From: Solen grandis | Taxonomy: Eukaryota; Mollusca; Bivalvia; Adapedonta; Solenidae | Reading direction: 5' to 3' | NCBI GenBank assembly: GCA_021229015.1 | Contig: CM037787.1 | Coordinates: 32,009,208-32,073,207, forward strand | DNA length: 64,000 nucleotides | Shown: positions 34,011 to 48,579 of the stretch, in pieces | How positions within the stretch are numbered: position 1 is the stretch's first letter | Layout: each line of letters starts with the position of its first letter | The notes under the pieces: model-generated | Seen by the model: the letters and a program-made list of their open reading frames with translations, nothing else | Database searches by the model: none | Told to the model about the DNA's origin: nothing | Program-made: the position numbers and the translations under genes

Positions 34011-36269
34011 ACTAGATGTCATTCGTGAAAACGAATGATAGGACTTTCTGCTGCAGAACTGCAAACTGTGTAAGTTTCAACTTTCTATCTCATCCTGAAG
34101 CTCTTCAATCCTAAAATGAATTTTTCGGTCCTATGTTCGAATCTTATTTAAGCCACAGATCTTCGGTCTTTCGAAATTTCGGTTAGCTGACAGGATATGC
34201 ACACCTTAATTTCAAGATGTACCATCTGTGAAAATTTGAAGAAAATCCGACCATAAATGACGGCTGTAGAGCGTGAACACTATTTTTCACTATTTTTAGC
34301 TCTGACGTCATATGACGTCATAGGGTGCTGAAGATGCTTTTGTTTAAAAGCGCATACTTTACTGTTATAACTCTGAAATATTCATTATTCTGAACAACTG
34401 GCATCATGTCGAAATCATTGCCCTAAAATAAAAATTAAAAAGTATGCTTATGACGTCACATAACGTCATATGACGTCACGACTCAAAATATGTGTAGAAA
34501 TTCTGCAGAACTGCAAACTGTGTAAGTTTCAACTTTCTATCTCATCCTGAAGCTCTTTAATCCTAAAATGAAATTTTCGGTCCTATGTTCGAATCTTATT
34601 TCAGCCACAGAACTTCGGTCTTTCGGAATTTCGGTTAGCTGACAGGATATGCACACCTTAGTTTCAAGATGTACCATCTGTGAAAATTTGAAGACAATCC
34701 GACCATAAATGACGGCTGTAGAGCGCAAACATCATTTTTCACTATTTTTAGCTGTGACGTCATGTGACGTCATAGGCTGCTGATAATCATTTAAATCAAT
34801 ATTTCCTCACGTGACTAATAACCCGTAAAAATTTCATCGTCCTAGGACTATTGCAACATATTAAAATAAGCGTTTAGTTAGGAAGAAGAAAAGAATAATA
34901 ATAATAATAAAATGACGTCACGTGACGTCATATGACGTTTATTTTCAAATAATTGTTAGACACCCAGAGACCTACTAACTGACAAAATTTCAACTTTCTA
35001 TCTCAAATAGGACAGTTTTTATAAGCATTTAAAAATTGACGTCCTTGGTTCGAATCTTTGATCCGCCATAGATGCTTGGACTTTTCGAATTTTGAAAAAC
35101 GGACACCGGTATACACAATAAGAACGTAATATACACATTCTGTAAAAATTTGATAAAAATCGGCCCATAGATAATGGCTCTGGACCGTGTACAATCTTTA
35201 AATGTGATGTCATATGACGTCATAGGCTTCTGAAAATCATTGAAATCGAAATTCCAGCGTCTGAGTCATGTGTCACTAAATTTTCATTGCCCTTCGACAA
35301 TTTCAACATATAGAAATACTCTTATTAATATTAGAAATACATTATCATATAATGACGTCACGTGACGTCATATGACGTTTATTTTCACAAAATGTTTAAG
35401 ACTCCCAGAGACCTATATACTGACCAAATATCACTTTTCTATCTCAAATAGGACCGATTTTATAAGCATTTCAAAATTTACGACCTTGGTTCGAATCTTG
35501 AATTCGCTATAGAACCATGGACTTTTCGAATTTTGCAAAACGGACACCGAGATGCACAACTAGAACTTAATATACACATTCTGTGAAAATTTGATGAAAA
35601 TCGGTTCATAAACAATGGCTGTAGACCGCGTACAAACTTTTGTTGCATATTTCAAGTGTGACGTCATATGACGTCATAGGCATATGAAAATCATTGAACT
35701 CAAAATTTCAGCATTTGAAGCATATGTCCTTAAATTTTCATTGCCCTTCGACAATTTCAACATATAGAAATACCCTTGTTAATATTAGAAATACATTATC
35801 ATATAATGACGTCACGTGACGTCATATGACATTTCTTTTCACAAAATCTTTAGAACTTCTAGAGACCTATATACTGACTAAATATCAACTTTCTATCCTA
35901 CATAGGACAGATTTTATAAGCATTTAAAATGTACGACCTTGGTTCGAATCTTGGATTCGGTATAGAACCATGGACTTTTCGAATTTTGAAAAATGGACAC
36001 AGGGATGCACAACTAGAGCCTAACATACACATTCTGTGAAATTTTGATGAAAATCGGTCCATAAATAATGGCTGTAGACCGCGAACAAACTTTTTCACCT
36101 GACGTCAAATCTGACGTTATGTGACGTCATATGAATATGAAATTCATTGCATTCGAAAGCTCATGGTTTGAAATATATGCCATAAAATTTTCATTGTTCT
36201 GGGCCATCGGCAACATACCGAAATTAACACAAATACAAGAGGAAGAAAAAAAGAATAAGAATAAGAATA
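34011..36269 (-). mobile_element. Helitron-like unit 6: two A then three B monomers, leader missing
   Basis: The constant box GGACTTTCTG runs straight into CTGCAGAACTGCAAACTG in the middle of an A monomer, so the leader is deleted. A marks are near 34263 and 34713, B marks near 35180, 35625 and 36075. The B tail precedes 36270. Confidence 0.55.
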
Positions 36270-39009
36270 ACTAGATTTCATTCGTTGATACGAATGATAG
36301 GACTTTCTGCTACATTTGTCAAATACTTAAAAGCAAAAAAAGTAAGAGGATATGTACTTGCAGCCTTTAACTTGCTTTTGTATGGCCATAACTTAAATGA
36401 ACTTTCAAAAATAAACCGTTTAACTTGGAGGAAATGGCAAAAGTAACTGAAAATCATTTTTTTTATATCGATTTATTTAACTTGGACTATTTTTATAATC
36501 TATGTTACAAATCAAATTTATTTAAAACGCTTACAATTCGAATTCCATCCTGTAATAATGGCTGTAGACCGCGTACAAGTGTGTGTAGACAACGTCAAGT
36601 TTGATGTCACATGACATCATAGGCATAAGAAAATCAATGAAATGAAATATTAAGTATCTTAAATATATCAAGTAATTTTTTCATGCTCCTTGCAACTTTC
36701 CAACATATAGAAATTAACACGTAGATATATTAACATTCTTTTTGACCTTATGACGTCAAATAACGTTAATCCTCACAGAATATAAATAAGTCTTAAAGAC
36801 TAATATTCAGTCCAAATATCAACTTTCTAAATCATCTCGAAGCGATTTTATATGTTTTTTGAAATTTGACGTCACTGTTTCGAAACTTGGATTCGCCATA
36901 GAACCATTGCTTTTCGTCTTTTCGAATTTGTAAAACAGAACCCGAGATACACAACTAGAGCGTTACATATACATTCTTTGAAATTTGCTGAAAATTGGTC
37001 CAAAAATAATGGCTGTACACCGCGTAAAACCTTTTAGTCCTGACGTCAAATCTGATGTGATATAACGTCAAATTAATATGAATTACATTGCAATCTAAAG
37101 CATTTCTAAAGTATATACCATAAGATTTCATGGTCCTGGGAAGTTAACAACATATTAAATTTACGGGTATATATCAGAAATAATTTTTGACCTTATGACG
37201 TCATATGACGTCAAATGACGTTCATCTTCATAGAATGTTAAACACTCTTGGAGACTTATTTACTTTCCAAATATTAGATTTCTAACTCATCTGGAAACGA
37301 TCTTATACATATTTAAAATTTGACGTCAATGGTTCGAATATTGGATCCGCCATAAAACCTTTGCATTTTTGATTTTGGAAGAAAGGACACGGGGATGCTC
37401 AACTATAACCTAATATACACTTTCTGTGAAATTTTTATGAAAATCGGTTCATAAACAATGGCTGTAGACTGCATACAAACTTTTGCAGCATATGGCAGTT
37501 GTAACGTCATATGACGTCATAGGCATATGAAAATTGTAGAATTAAAAATATCAACGTTTGAAGCAAAATGTCATATAATTTCCATTTCCATGGACCATTT
37601 TAACATATAGAAATTTTCTTGTAAATATTAGAAATAGATTTTCATGTAATGACGTCATCTGACGTCACATGACGTTCATTTTCACAAAAACGTTCAGTCA
37701 TCCATAAACCTACATAATGTTCAAATATCAAGTTTCCATCTCATATGGGACCGATTTTATAAGCATTTAAAAATTAACGACCTCGCTTCGAATCTTGGAT
37801 TCTCCATAGAACCATGGTCTTTTAGAATTTTGAAAAACTGATAGCGGGATGCACAACTAGATCTTAATATACACATTCTGTGAAAATTTAATGAAGATCG
37901 GTTCATAAGTAATGGCTGTAGACCGCGTACAAACTTTTGTAGAATATCTTAAGTGTGACGTCATGTGACGTCATATGCTTATAAAAAATATTGACATAGA
38001 AAATATATTGTCTGAAACATATGCCATTAAATTCTTATTACTCTTCGACCATTTCAACATATAGAAATAATCTTGTTAATTTTAGTAATATATTTTCATA
38101 TAATGACGTCACGTGACGTCATATGATGCAAATTTTCAAAATATTTTTAAGACTCCGAGAGACCTACATACTGACCAAATATCAACTTTCTATCTCAAAT
38201 AGGACTGATTTTATAAGCATTTGAAAATTTACGACCTTGGTTCGAATCTTGGATTCACTATAGAACCTTGGCAATTTCGAATTTTGAGAAAAGGACACAG
38301 GGATGCACAACTAGAACTTAATATACACATTCTGTGAAAATTTGATGAAAATCGGTTCATTAATAATGGCTCTGGACGGCGTACAATCTTTTGTAGCTTA
38401 TTTCACGTGTGACGTCATATGACGCCATAGCCATATGAATATCATAGAAATCAAAATTTCAGCGTTTGAAGCATGTGTCATTAAGTTTTCATTGCCCTTC
38501 GACAATTTCAACATATAGAAATATTCTTGTTAATATTAGAAATACATTATCATATAATGACGTCACGTGACGTCATATGACATTTATTTTCACAAAATGT
38601 TTAAAACTTCTCGAGACCTATAAACTGACTAAATATCAACTTTCTATTTTAAATAGGACAGATTTTATAAGCATTTAAAAATTTATGACCTTGGTTCGAA
38701 TCTTGGATTCGCTATAGAACCATGGACTTTTCGAATTTTGAAAAACGGACACCGGGATGCACAACTAAACCTTAATATACACAATCTGTGAAAATATGAT
38801 GAAAATCGGTTGACAAACAATGGCTGTAGGCCGCGTACAAACCTTTGTAGCATATTTCAAATGTGACGTCATATGACGTCATAGAGAAATGAAAATCATA
38901 GAAATCAAAATTTCCTCACGAGACTAATAAGCCATAAAAATTTCATCGGCCTAGGATTATTGCAACATAGAAAAATAAGCGTTTAGTTAGGAAGAAAAAA
39001 AGAATAATA
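36270..39009 (-). mobile_element. Helitron-like unit 7: six B-type monomers only
   Basis: After the hairpin a ~250-bp leader of different sequence (CTACATTTGTCAAATACTTA) is seen. B-type monomers, some well diverged, are marked near 36562, 37015, 37467, 37920, 38372 and 38825. It ends with AGTTAGGAAGAAAAAAAGAAT. Confidence 0.5.
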
Positions 39010-42000
39010 ACTAGATGTCATTCGTCAAAACGAATGATAGGACTTTCTGCAACCTGTGTTAATGCAAAAAGCAGGAGATAGAAGTTTCATGTAATGACTC
39101 ACCTCTGGTAGTATTTCATGTTCCTGCTGAACAATTGACATTATATTCCGCGAAAAATAAGCGTTTAGTTACGAAGAAAAAAAATAAGTAGCAGTAGTAG
39201 TAGTATGCTTATGACGTCATATGACGTCAGGACTCAAAATATATGTAGAAATTATGCAGAACTGCAAACTGTGTAAGTTTCAACTTTCTATCTCATCCCG
39301 AAGTTCTTTAACCCTAAAATGAAATTTTTGGTCCTATGTTCGAATCTTATTTCAGCCACAATACTTCGGTTTTTCGGAATTAAGGTTAGCTGACAAAATA
39401 TTCACATCTTAGTTTCAAGATGTACCATCTGTAAAAATTTGAAGACAAGAGGGCCAAGATGGCCCTAGATCGCTCACCTGAGAAAAGTATCATTCATTAC
39501 CTGTACAAAACAGATTGCTTTAGAATTAAGATGATGAGGTGAAACAATGTTCAGGAATTTTCTGACCCCATCCACAAAAGATATCATCATGACAAACATT
39601 CTGCCAAAGTTTGAGGATGATTGGACCAAAAATGTTGCCCTCAGAGTATAAACAAGATTTTTCTAAGATTTGACCTACTGACCTACATTTCTATCCAGCA
39701 CCACCCATTTTCAAACTGGTTCGAGATATCATCATGACAAACAATCTGACCAAGTTTGAGGAAGATTGCATCAAAACTGTGGCCTTTAGTGTGTAAACAA
39801 GATTTTTCTAAGATTTGACCTATTGACCTACTTTTCGGTCTGGCCCTGCCCATTTTCGAAAAGGTTCAAGATATCATCAAGACAAACATTCTGACCAAGT
39901 TTGAGAAAGATTGGATTAAAATTGTAGCCTCTAGTGTGTAAACAAGATTTTTCTAAGATTTGACCTACTGACCTACTTTTTGATCCAACCTGACCCATTT
40001 TCGAAAGGGTTCAAGATATCATCAAGACAAACATTCTGACCAGGTTTGAGGAAGATTGGATCAAAATTGTGGCCTTTAGTGTGTAAACAAGATTTTTCTA
40101 AGATTTGACCTACTGACCTACTTTTTGATCCAACCTAACCCATTTTCGAAAGGGTTCAAGATATCATCAAGACAAACATTCTGATCAAGTTTGAGGAAGA
40201 TTGTCTCAAAATTGTGGCCTCTAGTGAGTAAACATCAAAATTGTTGATGGACGACAAGATTTTTCTAAGATTTGACCTACTGACCTACTTTTTGATCCAA
40301 CCTGACCCATTTTCGAAAGGGTTCAAGATATCATCAAGACAAACATTCTGACCAAGTTTGAGGAACATTGGATCAAAATTGTGGCCTCTAGTGTGTAAAC
40401 ATCAAATTGTTGACGGACGACGGCCGACGGACAATCAAGTCTCCCAAAAGCTCACCCTGAGCTATGCTCAGGTGAGCTAAAAATCTGATCATAAATGGCG
40501 GCTGTAGAGCGCGAACACCATTTTTCACTATTTTTAGCTCTGACGTCACATGACGACATAGGGTGCTGAAGATGCTTTTGTTCAAAAGCGTATACTTTAC
40601 TGTCATAGCTCTAAAATTTTCATTATTCTGAACAACTGGCATCATGTCAAAATCATTGCCCTAAAATGAAAATTAAGAAGTATGCTTATGACGTCACATG
40701 GCGACATTTGACGTCACGACTCAAAATATATTGAGAAATTCTACAGAATTGCAAACTGTGTAAGTTTCAACTTTCTATCTCATCCTGAAGCTCTTTAATG
40801 CTAAAATGAAATTTTCGGTCCTATGTTCGAATCTTATTTCAGCCACAGAACTTCGGTCTTTCGGAAATTCGGTTAGCTGGCAGGATATGCACACCTTAGT
40901 TTCAAGATGTACCATCTGTGAAAATTTGAAGAAAATCCGACCATGAATGGCGGCTGTAGAGCGTGAACACCATTTTTCACTATTTTAGCTCTGACGTCAT
41001 ATGACGACATAGGGTGCTGAAGATGCTTTTGTTCAAAAGCGCATACTTTACTGTCATAACCCTAAGATTTTCATTATTCTGAACAACTGGCATCATGTCG
41101 AAATCATTGCCCTAAAATGAAAATTAAGAAGTATGCTTATGACGTCACATGGCGACATTTGACGTCACGACTCAAAATATATTGAGAAATTCTGCAGAAC
41201 TGCAAACTGTGTAAGTTTCAACTTTCTATCTCATCCTGAAGCTCTTTAATGCTAAAATGAAATTTTCGGTCCTATGTTCGAATCTTATTTCAGCCACAGA
41301 ACTTCGGTCTTTCGGAAATTCGGTTAGCTGGCAGGATATGCACACCTTAGTTTCAAGATGTACAATCTGTGAAAATTTGAAGAAAATCCGACCATAAATG
41401 ACGGCTGTAGAGCGCAAACACCATTTTTCACTACTTTTAGCTGTGACGTCATGTGACGTCATAGGCTGCTGACAATCATTGAAAACAAAATTTCCTCACG
41501 TGACTAATAACCCATAAAAATTTCATGGTCCTAGGACTATTGCAACATATTAAAATAAGCGTTTAGTTAGGAAGAAGAAAAGAATAATAATAATAAAAAA
41601 ATGACGTCACGTGACGTCATATGACGTTTATTTTCACATACTTGTTAGACACCCAGAGACCTACTTACTGACAAAATTTCAACTTTCTATCTCAAATAGG
41701 ACAGCATTTAAATATTGACGTCCTTGGTTCGAATCTTGGATCCGCCATAGATGCTTGGACTTTTCGAATTTTGAAAAACGGACACCGGTATACACAAAAA
41801 GAACGTAATATACACATTCTGTGAAAATTTGATAAAAATCGGCCCATTAATAATGGCTCTGGACCGAGTACAAACTTTCGTATTCAATTTCAAATGTGAC
41901 GTCATATGACGTCATAGTCTTCTGAAAATCATTGAAATCGAAATTTCAGCGTCTGAATCATTTGTCATTAAATTTTCATTGCCCTTCGACAATTTCAACA

Positions 42001-43378
42001 TATAGAAATACTCTTATTAATATTAGAAATACATTCTCATATAATGACGTCATGTGACGTTTATTTTCACAAAATGTTTAAGACTCCCAGAGACCTATAT
42101 ACTGACCAAATATCACTTTTCTATCTCAAATAAATCCGATTTTATAAGCATTTAAAAATTTACGACCTTGGTTCGAATCTTGAATTCGCTATAGAACCAT
42201 GGACTTTTCGAATTTTGAAAAACGGACACGGAGATGCACAACTAGAACTTAATATACACACTCTGTGAAAATTTGATGAAAATCGGTTCATAACCAATGG
42301 CTGTAGACCGCGTACAAACTTTTGTTATAGGCATATGAAAATCATAGAAATCAAAATATCAGCGTTTGAAGCATGTGTCATTAAATTTTCATTGCCCTTC
42401 GACAATTTCAACATATAGAAATATTCTTGTTAATATTAGAAATACATTATCATATAATGACGTCACGTGACGTCATATGACATTTATGTTCACAAAATGT
42501 TTAAAACTTCTAGAGACCTATATACTGACTAAATATCAACTTTCTATCTTAAATAGGACAGATTTTATAAGCATTTAAAAATTTACGACCTTGGTTCGAA
42601 TCTTGGATTCGCTATAGAACCACGGACTTTTCGAATTTTGAAAAACGGACACCGGGATGCACAACTAGAGCCTAACATACACATTCCGTGAAAATTTGAT
42701 GAAAATTGGTTCATAAACAATGGCTGTAGACCTCGTACAAACTTTTGTTGCATATTTCAAGTGTGACGTCATATGACGTCATAGGCATATGAAAATCATA
42801 GAAATCAAAATATCAGCCTTTGAAGCATGTGTCATTAAATTTTCATTGCCCTTCGACAATTTCAACATATAGAAATATTCTTGTTAATATTAGAAATACA
42901 TTATCATATAATGACGTCACATGACGTCATATGACATTTATTTTCACAAAATCTTTAAAACTTCTAGAGACCTATATACTGACTAAATATCAACTTTCTA
43001 TCTTAAATAGGACATATTTTATAAGCATTTAAAAATTTACGACCTTGGTTCGAATCTTGGATTCGCTATAGAACCATGGACTTTTCGAATTTTGAAAAAC
43101 GGACACCGGGATGCACAACTAGAGCCTAACATACACATTCTGTGAAATTTTGATGAAAATCGGTCCAGAAGTAATTGCTGTAGACCGCGTACAAACTTTT
43201 TCACCTGACGTCAAATCTGACGTTATATGACGTCGTATGAATATAAAATTCATTGCATCCGAAAGCTCATGGTTTGAAATATATGCCATAAAATTTTCAT
43301 TGTTCTGAGTCAATGGCAACACCTCGAAATTAACACAAATATAAGAGGAAGAAAAAAAGAATAAGAAGAAGAAGAATA
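39010..43378 (-). mobile_element. Helitron-like unit 8: three A then four B monomers, with a nested insertion
   Basis: Hairpin and leader are as in unit 4. The first A monomer is split by the insertion at 39446-40480. A marks are near 40503, 40955 and 41405, the A tail at 41570-41600, and B marks near 41860, 42305, 42730 and 43185. In the second B monomer the CATATG palindrome is precisely missing (near 42324). Confidence 0.55.
39446..40480. mobile_element. GAGGGCC-family element inserted in an A monomer
   Basis: The left end is CAAGAGGGCCAAGATGGCCC and the right end is AGCTCACCCTGAGCTATGC then TCAGGTGAGCTAA. The interior has five or six ~144-bp units with GGTTCAAGATATCATCAAGA and GATTTTTCTAAGATTTGACC. 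Flanks AATTTGAAGA and TCTGATCATAAATGG are contiguous (with AAA between them) in intact monomers, for example near 27585 and 30477, so the insertion site is known almost to the base. Confidence 0.85.
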
Positions 43379-43419
43379 ACTAGATGTCATTCGTTTAAAC
43401 GAATGATAGGACTTTCTGC

Positions 43420-44125
43420 AACATCTGCTTTATATAGTATATATAGAAGATGACATAATAGATAATCTGTCCAAATTGCAACTTTCTATCTCCTCTATTT
43501 CTATATAAAATAGCACAAATAGAACACATTCTGTGAATTTTAATAAAAGTCCGCCCATATCTTGCACATGTAGTTTACATACAACATTTATACTATGTCA
43601 TATGACATAAAAGAAAAATGAAACAGTGTTCAAATGTAAGTTTCTAACTTTCATCACACATAGAATTTCATCACTCCAGCTCAGTTGTAACCTTGTTTAA
43701 TTTTAGCCTCATTAGGAAGAAGTATTGAATATTTGTATAGTGCTATATCCTTTCGACACCTGTAACGTAGTTAATCGTATTTAGCGATTTTGGCGTGTTT
43801 GGGCTTCCGTAGTTTTGCCATAAATTCCTGGAATTTCGAACTATGGTGATATTTTGAAAGGTAACATCCCAGCCTACAAACTGATGCAATATAAATATCG
43901 TTAGCATAACAATGCAGTTTTTAGATGGTCTAAAATGTGGGGCTGCGTGTGAATTTTTCAAGGCTTGCAAACTGCTCGCTAGCTACATAGTGTTGCAAAT
44001 ACGGATTTTTGTCTTGTGCCGTTGTACATGTATTAACTTCAATGCTTATTTTGGAAACAGTCAACATTCGACAAAAAACAACAACAAAAAAAAAAAAATC
44101 AAGATATAGCCCATCAATTGCAATT

Positions 44126-44164
<39 letters not shown>

Positions 44165-44565
44165 TCGTTGCGCAACTATTTTAGCTTGGTGACCCCTGCG
44201 CGTGACCTTTTCCATATTTTTATGATGCATGATTATGAAATATCTTATTCTCCATGTAACTTTCTTATATGAAGTCCAATTTCAATAAACTTGGTACCGT
44301 TAAAATTTTACATGCATAATGTATAAACTTATCTTCAGTCGTTTCTGAGATATTGACTGTTAAACCTCAAGAAAACAGCATATTATCAGCAAAATTAGCT
44401 TCATTTCATTGATTTTTTTTATAACTTTGTATTGCGTAAACCAATTTTAATAAACTAAATATCTTTGGAAACGTCAATTATTCAGCTATAATTCGTATTC
44501 ATACATATATTTACAAAAATCGATATTTATTGAGATATGGCTACATATATGCAGTAGGGGTGAAA
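43420..44565. repeat. Block U, copy 1
   Basis: Non-satellite sequence: GATGACATAATAGATAATCT, then a stretch with GGCGTGTTTGGGCTTCCGTA, a 34-base poly(T) at 44128-44161, and family-C-like sequence (TATGAAGTCCAATTTCAATAAAC). A 75-codon minus-strand ORF (43743-43970) persists with one change in copy 2 but has no recognisable domain. Confidence 0.75.
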
Positions 44566-46084
44566 TCAAAATTTCCTCACGTGCCTAATAACCCATTAAA
44601 ATTTCATCGTCCTAGGACTATTGCAACATATTAAAATAAGCGTTTAGTTAGGAAGAAGTAAAGAATAATAATAATAAACAAATGACGTCACGTGACGTCA
44701 TATGACGTTTATTTTCACATAATTGTTAAGACACCCAGAGACCTACTAACTGACAAAATTTCAACTTTCTATCTCAAATAGGACAGTTTTTATAAGCATT
44801 TAAATATTGACGTCATTGGTTCGAATCTTGGATCCGCCATATATGCTTGGACTTTTCGAATTTTGAAAAACGGACACCGGTATACACAATAAGAACGTAA
44901 TATACACATTCTGTGAAAATTTGATGAAAATCGGTTCATAAACAATGGCTCTGGACCGCGTACAAACTTTTGTTGCATATTTCAAGTGTGACGTCATATG
45001 ACGTCATAGGCTTCTGAAAATCTTTGAAATCGAAATTACAGCATCTGAAGCATGCGGCATTAATTTTTCATTGCCCTTCATAAATTTCAAGATATAGAAA
45101 TAATCTTGTTAGAATTAGAAATTCATTATCATATAATGACGTCACGTGACGTCATATGACATTTATTTTCACAAAATGTTTAAGACTCCCAGAGACCTAT
45201 ATACTGACCCAATATCATCTTTCTATCTCAAATAGGACCGATTTTATAAGAATTTGAAAATTTACGACCTTGGTTCGAATCTTGGAATCGCTATAGAACC
45301 TTGGACTTTTCGAATTTTGAAAAACGGACACCGGGATGCACAACTAGAACTTAATATACACATTCTGTGAAAATTTGATGAAAATCGGTTCATAAACAAT
45401 GGCTGTAGACCGCGTACAAACTTTTGTTGCATATTTCCAGTGTGACGTCATATGACGTCATAGGCATATGAAAATCATAGAAATCAAAATTTCAGCGTTT
45501 GAAGCATGTGTCTTTAAATTTTCATTGCCTTTCGACAATTTCAACATATAGAAATATTCTTGTTAATATTAGAAATACATTATCATATAATGACGTCACG
45601 TGACGTCATATGAGAAATATTTTCACAAAATTTTTAAAACTTCTAGAGACCTATATACTGACTAAATATCAACTTTCTTTCTTAAATAGGACAGATTTTA
45701 TAAGCATTTAAAAATTTCCGACCTTGGTTCGAATCTTGGATTCGCTATAGAACCATGGACTTTTCGAATTTTGAAAAACGGACACCGGGATGCACAACTA
45801 GAACTTAATATACACAATCTGTGAAAATTTGATGAAAATCGGTTCACAAACAATGGCTGTAGACCGCGTACAAACTTTTGTAGCATATTTCAAATGTGAC
45901 GTCATATGACGTCATAGGCATATGAAAATCATAGAAATCAAAATTTCCTGACGTGGCTAATAAGTCATAAAAATTTCATCGTCCTAGGAGTATTGCAACA
46001 TAGAAAAATAAGCGTTTAGTTAGGAAGAAAAAAAGAATAATAATAATAATAATAAGAAGAAGAATAAACAGTACAAACCCAATA

Positions 46085-46777
46085 GGACTTTAAGTATAAT
46101 AGATGACATAATAGATAATCTGTCCAAATTGCAACTTTCTATCTCCTCTATTTCTATATAAAATAGCACAAATAGAACACATTCTGTGAATTTTATTAAA
46201 AGTCCGCCTATATCTTGCACATGTAGTTTACATACAAAATTTATACTATGTCATATGACATGAAAGAAAAATGAAACAGTGTTCAAATGTAAGTTTCTAA
46301 CTTTCATCACACATAGAATTTCATCACTCCAGCTCAGTTGTAACCTTGTTTAATTTTAGCCTCAGTAGGAAGAAGTATTGAATATTTGTATAGTGCTATA
46401 TCCTTTCGACACCTGTAACGTAGTTAAACGTATTTAGCGATTTTGGCGTGTTTGGGCTTCCGTAGTTTTGCCATAAATTCCTGGAATTTCGAACTATGGT
46501 GATATTTTGAAAGGTAACATCCCAGCCTACAAACTGATGCAATATGAATATCGTTAGCATAACAATGCAGTTTTTAGATGGTCTAAAATGTGGGGCTGCG
46601 TGTGAATTTTTCAAGGCTTGCAAACTGCTCGCTAGCTACATAGTGTTGCAAATACGGATTTTTGTCTTGTGCCGCTGTACATGTATTAACTTCAATGCTT
46701 ATTTTGGAAACAGTCAACATTCGACAAAAAAAAAATCAAAAAAAATCAAGATATAGCCCATCAATTGCAATTTGATA

Positions 46778-46811
<34 letters not shown>

Positions 46812-47190
46812 GTTTTAAGTCGTTGCGCAAGTATTTAAGCTTGGTGACCCCTGCGCGTGACCTTTTCCATATTTTTATGATGCATGATTATGAAATATCT
46901 TATTTTCCATGTAACTTTCTTATATGAAGTCCAATTTCAATAAACTTGGTACCGTTAGAAAGCTCTTAAAACATGCTACATTTTATACGCATAATGTATA
47001 AACTTATCTTCAGCGTTTCTGAGATATTGACTGTTAAACCTCAAGAAAACAGCATAAAATTTTTTTTTTTAAACCTTTTTTTAAACGTCAATTATTCAGC
47101 TATAATTCTTATTCATACATATATTTACAAAAATCGATATTTATTGAGATATGGCTACATATATGCAGTAGGGGTGAAATCAAAATTTCC
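46085..47190. repeat. Block U, copy 2
   Basis: It matches 43420-44565 at an offset near 2653 bp with few substitutions. The homopolymer is replaced by (AT)n plus poly(T) near 46776-46811, and about 60 bp are missing near 47065. Confidence 0.75.
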
Positions 47191-48579
47191 TCACGTCATT
47201 AAATTTTCATTGCCCTTTGGCAATTTCAACATATAGAAATACTCTTGTTAATATTATAAATACATTATCATATAAAGTTAATTTCTATCTCAAATAGGAT
47301 TGATTTTATAAGCATTTAAAAATTTACGACCTTGGTTCGAATCTTGAATTCGCTATAGAACCATGGACTTTTCGAATTTTGAAAAACGGACACCGAGATG
47401 CACAACTAGAACTTAATATTCACATTCTGTGAAAATTTGATGAAAATCGGTTCATAAACAATGGCTCTGGACCGCGTACAAACTTTTGTTGCATATTTCA
47501 AGTGTGACGTTATATGACGTCATAGGCATATGAAAATCATAAAAATCAAACTTTCAGCGATTGAAGCATGTGTCATTAAATTTTCATTGCCCTTCGACAA
47601 TTTCAACATATAGAAATACTCTTGTTAATATTAGAAATACATTATCATATAATGACGTCACGTGACGTCATATGACATTTATTTGCACAAAATGTTTAAA
47701 ACTTCTAGAGACTTATATACTGACTAAATATCAACTTTCTATCTGAAATAGAACAGATTTTATAAGCATTTAAAAAATTACGACCTTGGTTCGAATCTTG
47801 GATTCGCTATAGAACCATGGACTTTTCGAATTTTGAAAAACGGACACCGGGATGCACAACTAGAACTTAATATACACAATCTGTGAAAATTTGATGAAAA
47901 TCGGTTCACAAACAATGGCTGTAGACCGCGTACAAACTTTTGTAGCATATTTCAAATGTGACGTCATATGACGTCATAGGCATATGAAAATCATAGAAAT
48001 CAAAATTTCAGCGTTTGAAGCATGTGTCATTAAATTTTCATTGCCCTTCGACAATTTCAACATATAGAAATATTCTTGTTAATATTAGAAATACATTATC
48101 ATATAATGACGTCACCTGACGTCATATGACATTTATTTGCACAAAATGTTTAAAACTTCTAGAGAACTATATACTGACTAAAAATCAACTTTCTATCTTA
48201 AATATGACAGATTTTATAAGCATTTGAAAATTTACGACCTTGGTTCGAATCTTGGATTCGCCATAGAACCATGGACTTTTCGAATTTTGAAAAACGGACA
48301 CCTGGATGCACAACTACAGCCTAACATACACATTCTGTGAAATTTTGATGAAAGTCGGTCCATAAATAATGGCTGTAGACCGCGTACAAACTTTTTCAGG
48401 TGACGTCAAGTCTGACGTTATATGACGTCATATGAATATGAAATTCAATGCATCCGAAAGCTCATGGTTTGAAATACATGCCATAAAATTCTGATTGTTC
48501 AGGGCCAATGGCAACACATCGAAATTAACACAAATATAAGAGGAAGAAAAAAAGAATAATAATAATAAGAAGAAGAAGA

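Larger units (their letters stand above)
43379..48579 (-). mobile_element. Helitron-like unit 9: two copies of a 1.1-kb block U, each followed by B monomers
   Basis: Hairpin TCATTCGTTTAAACGAATGA. Order: block U (43420-44565), A-type tail and three B monomers (marked near 44952, 45413, 45860), a truncated alternative terminus ACAGTACAAACCCAATAGGA at 46065-46084, block U again (46085-47190), three B monomers (near 47470, 47932, 48380), and the B tail. A ~95-bp stretch that includes the palindrome is missing at 47276. Confidence 0.45.

Noticed and set aside
43930..44175. ORF with poly-Lys and poly-Phe runs
   Set aside because: It is produced by the poly(A)/poly(T) tracts in block U.
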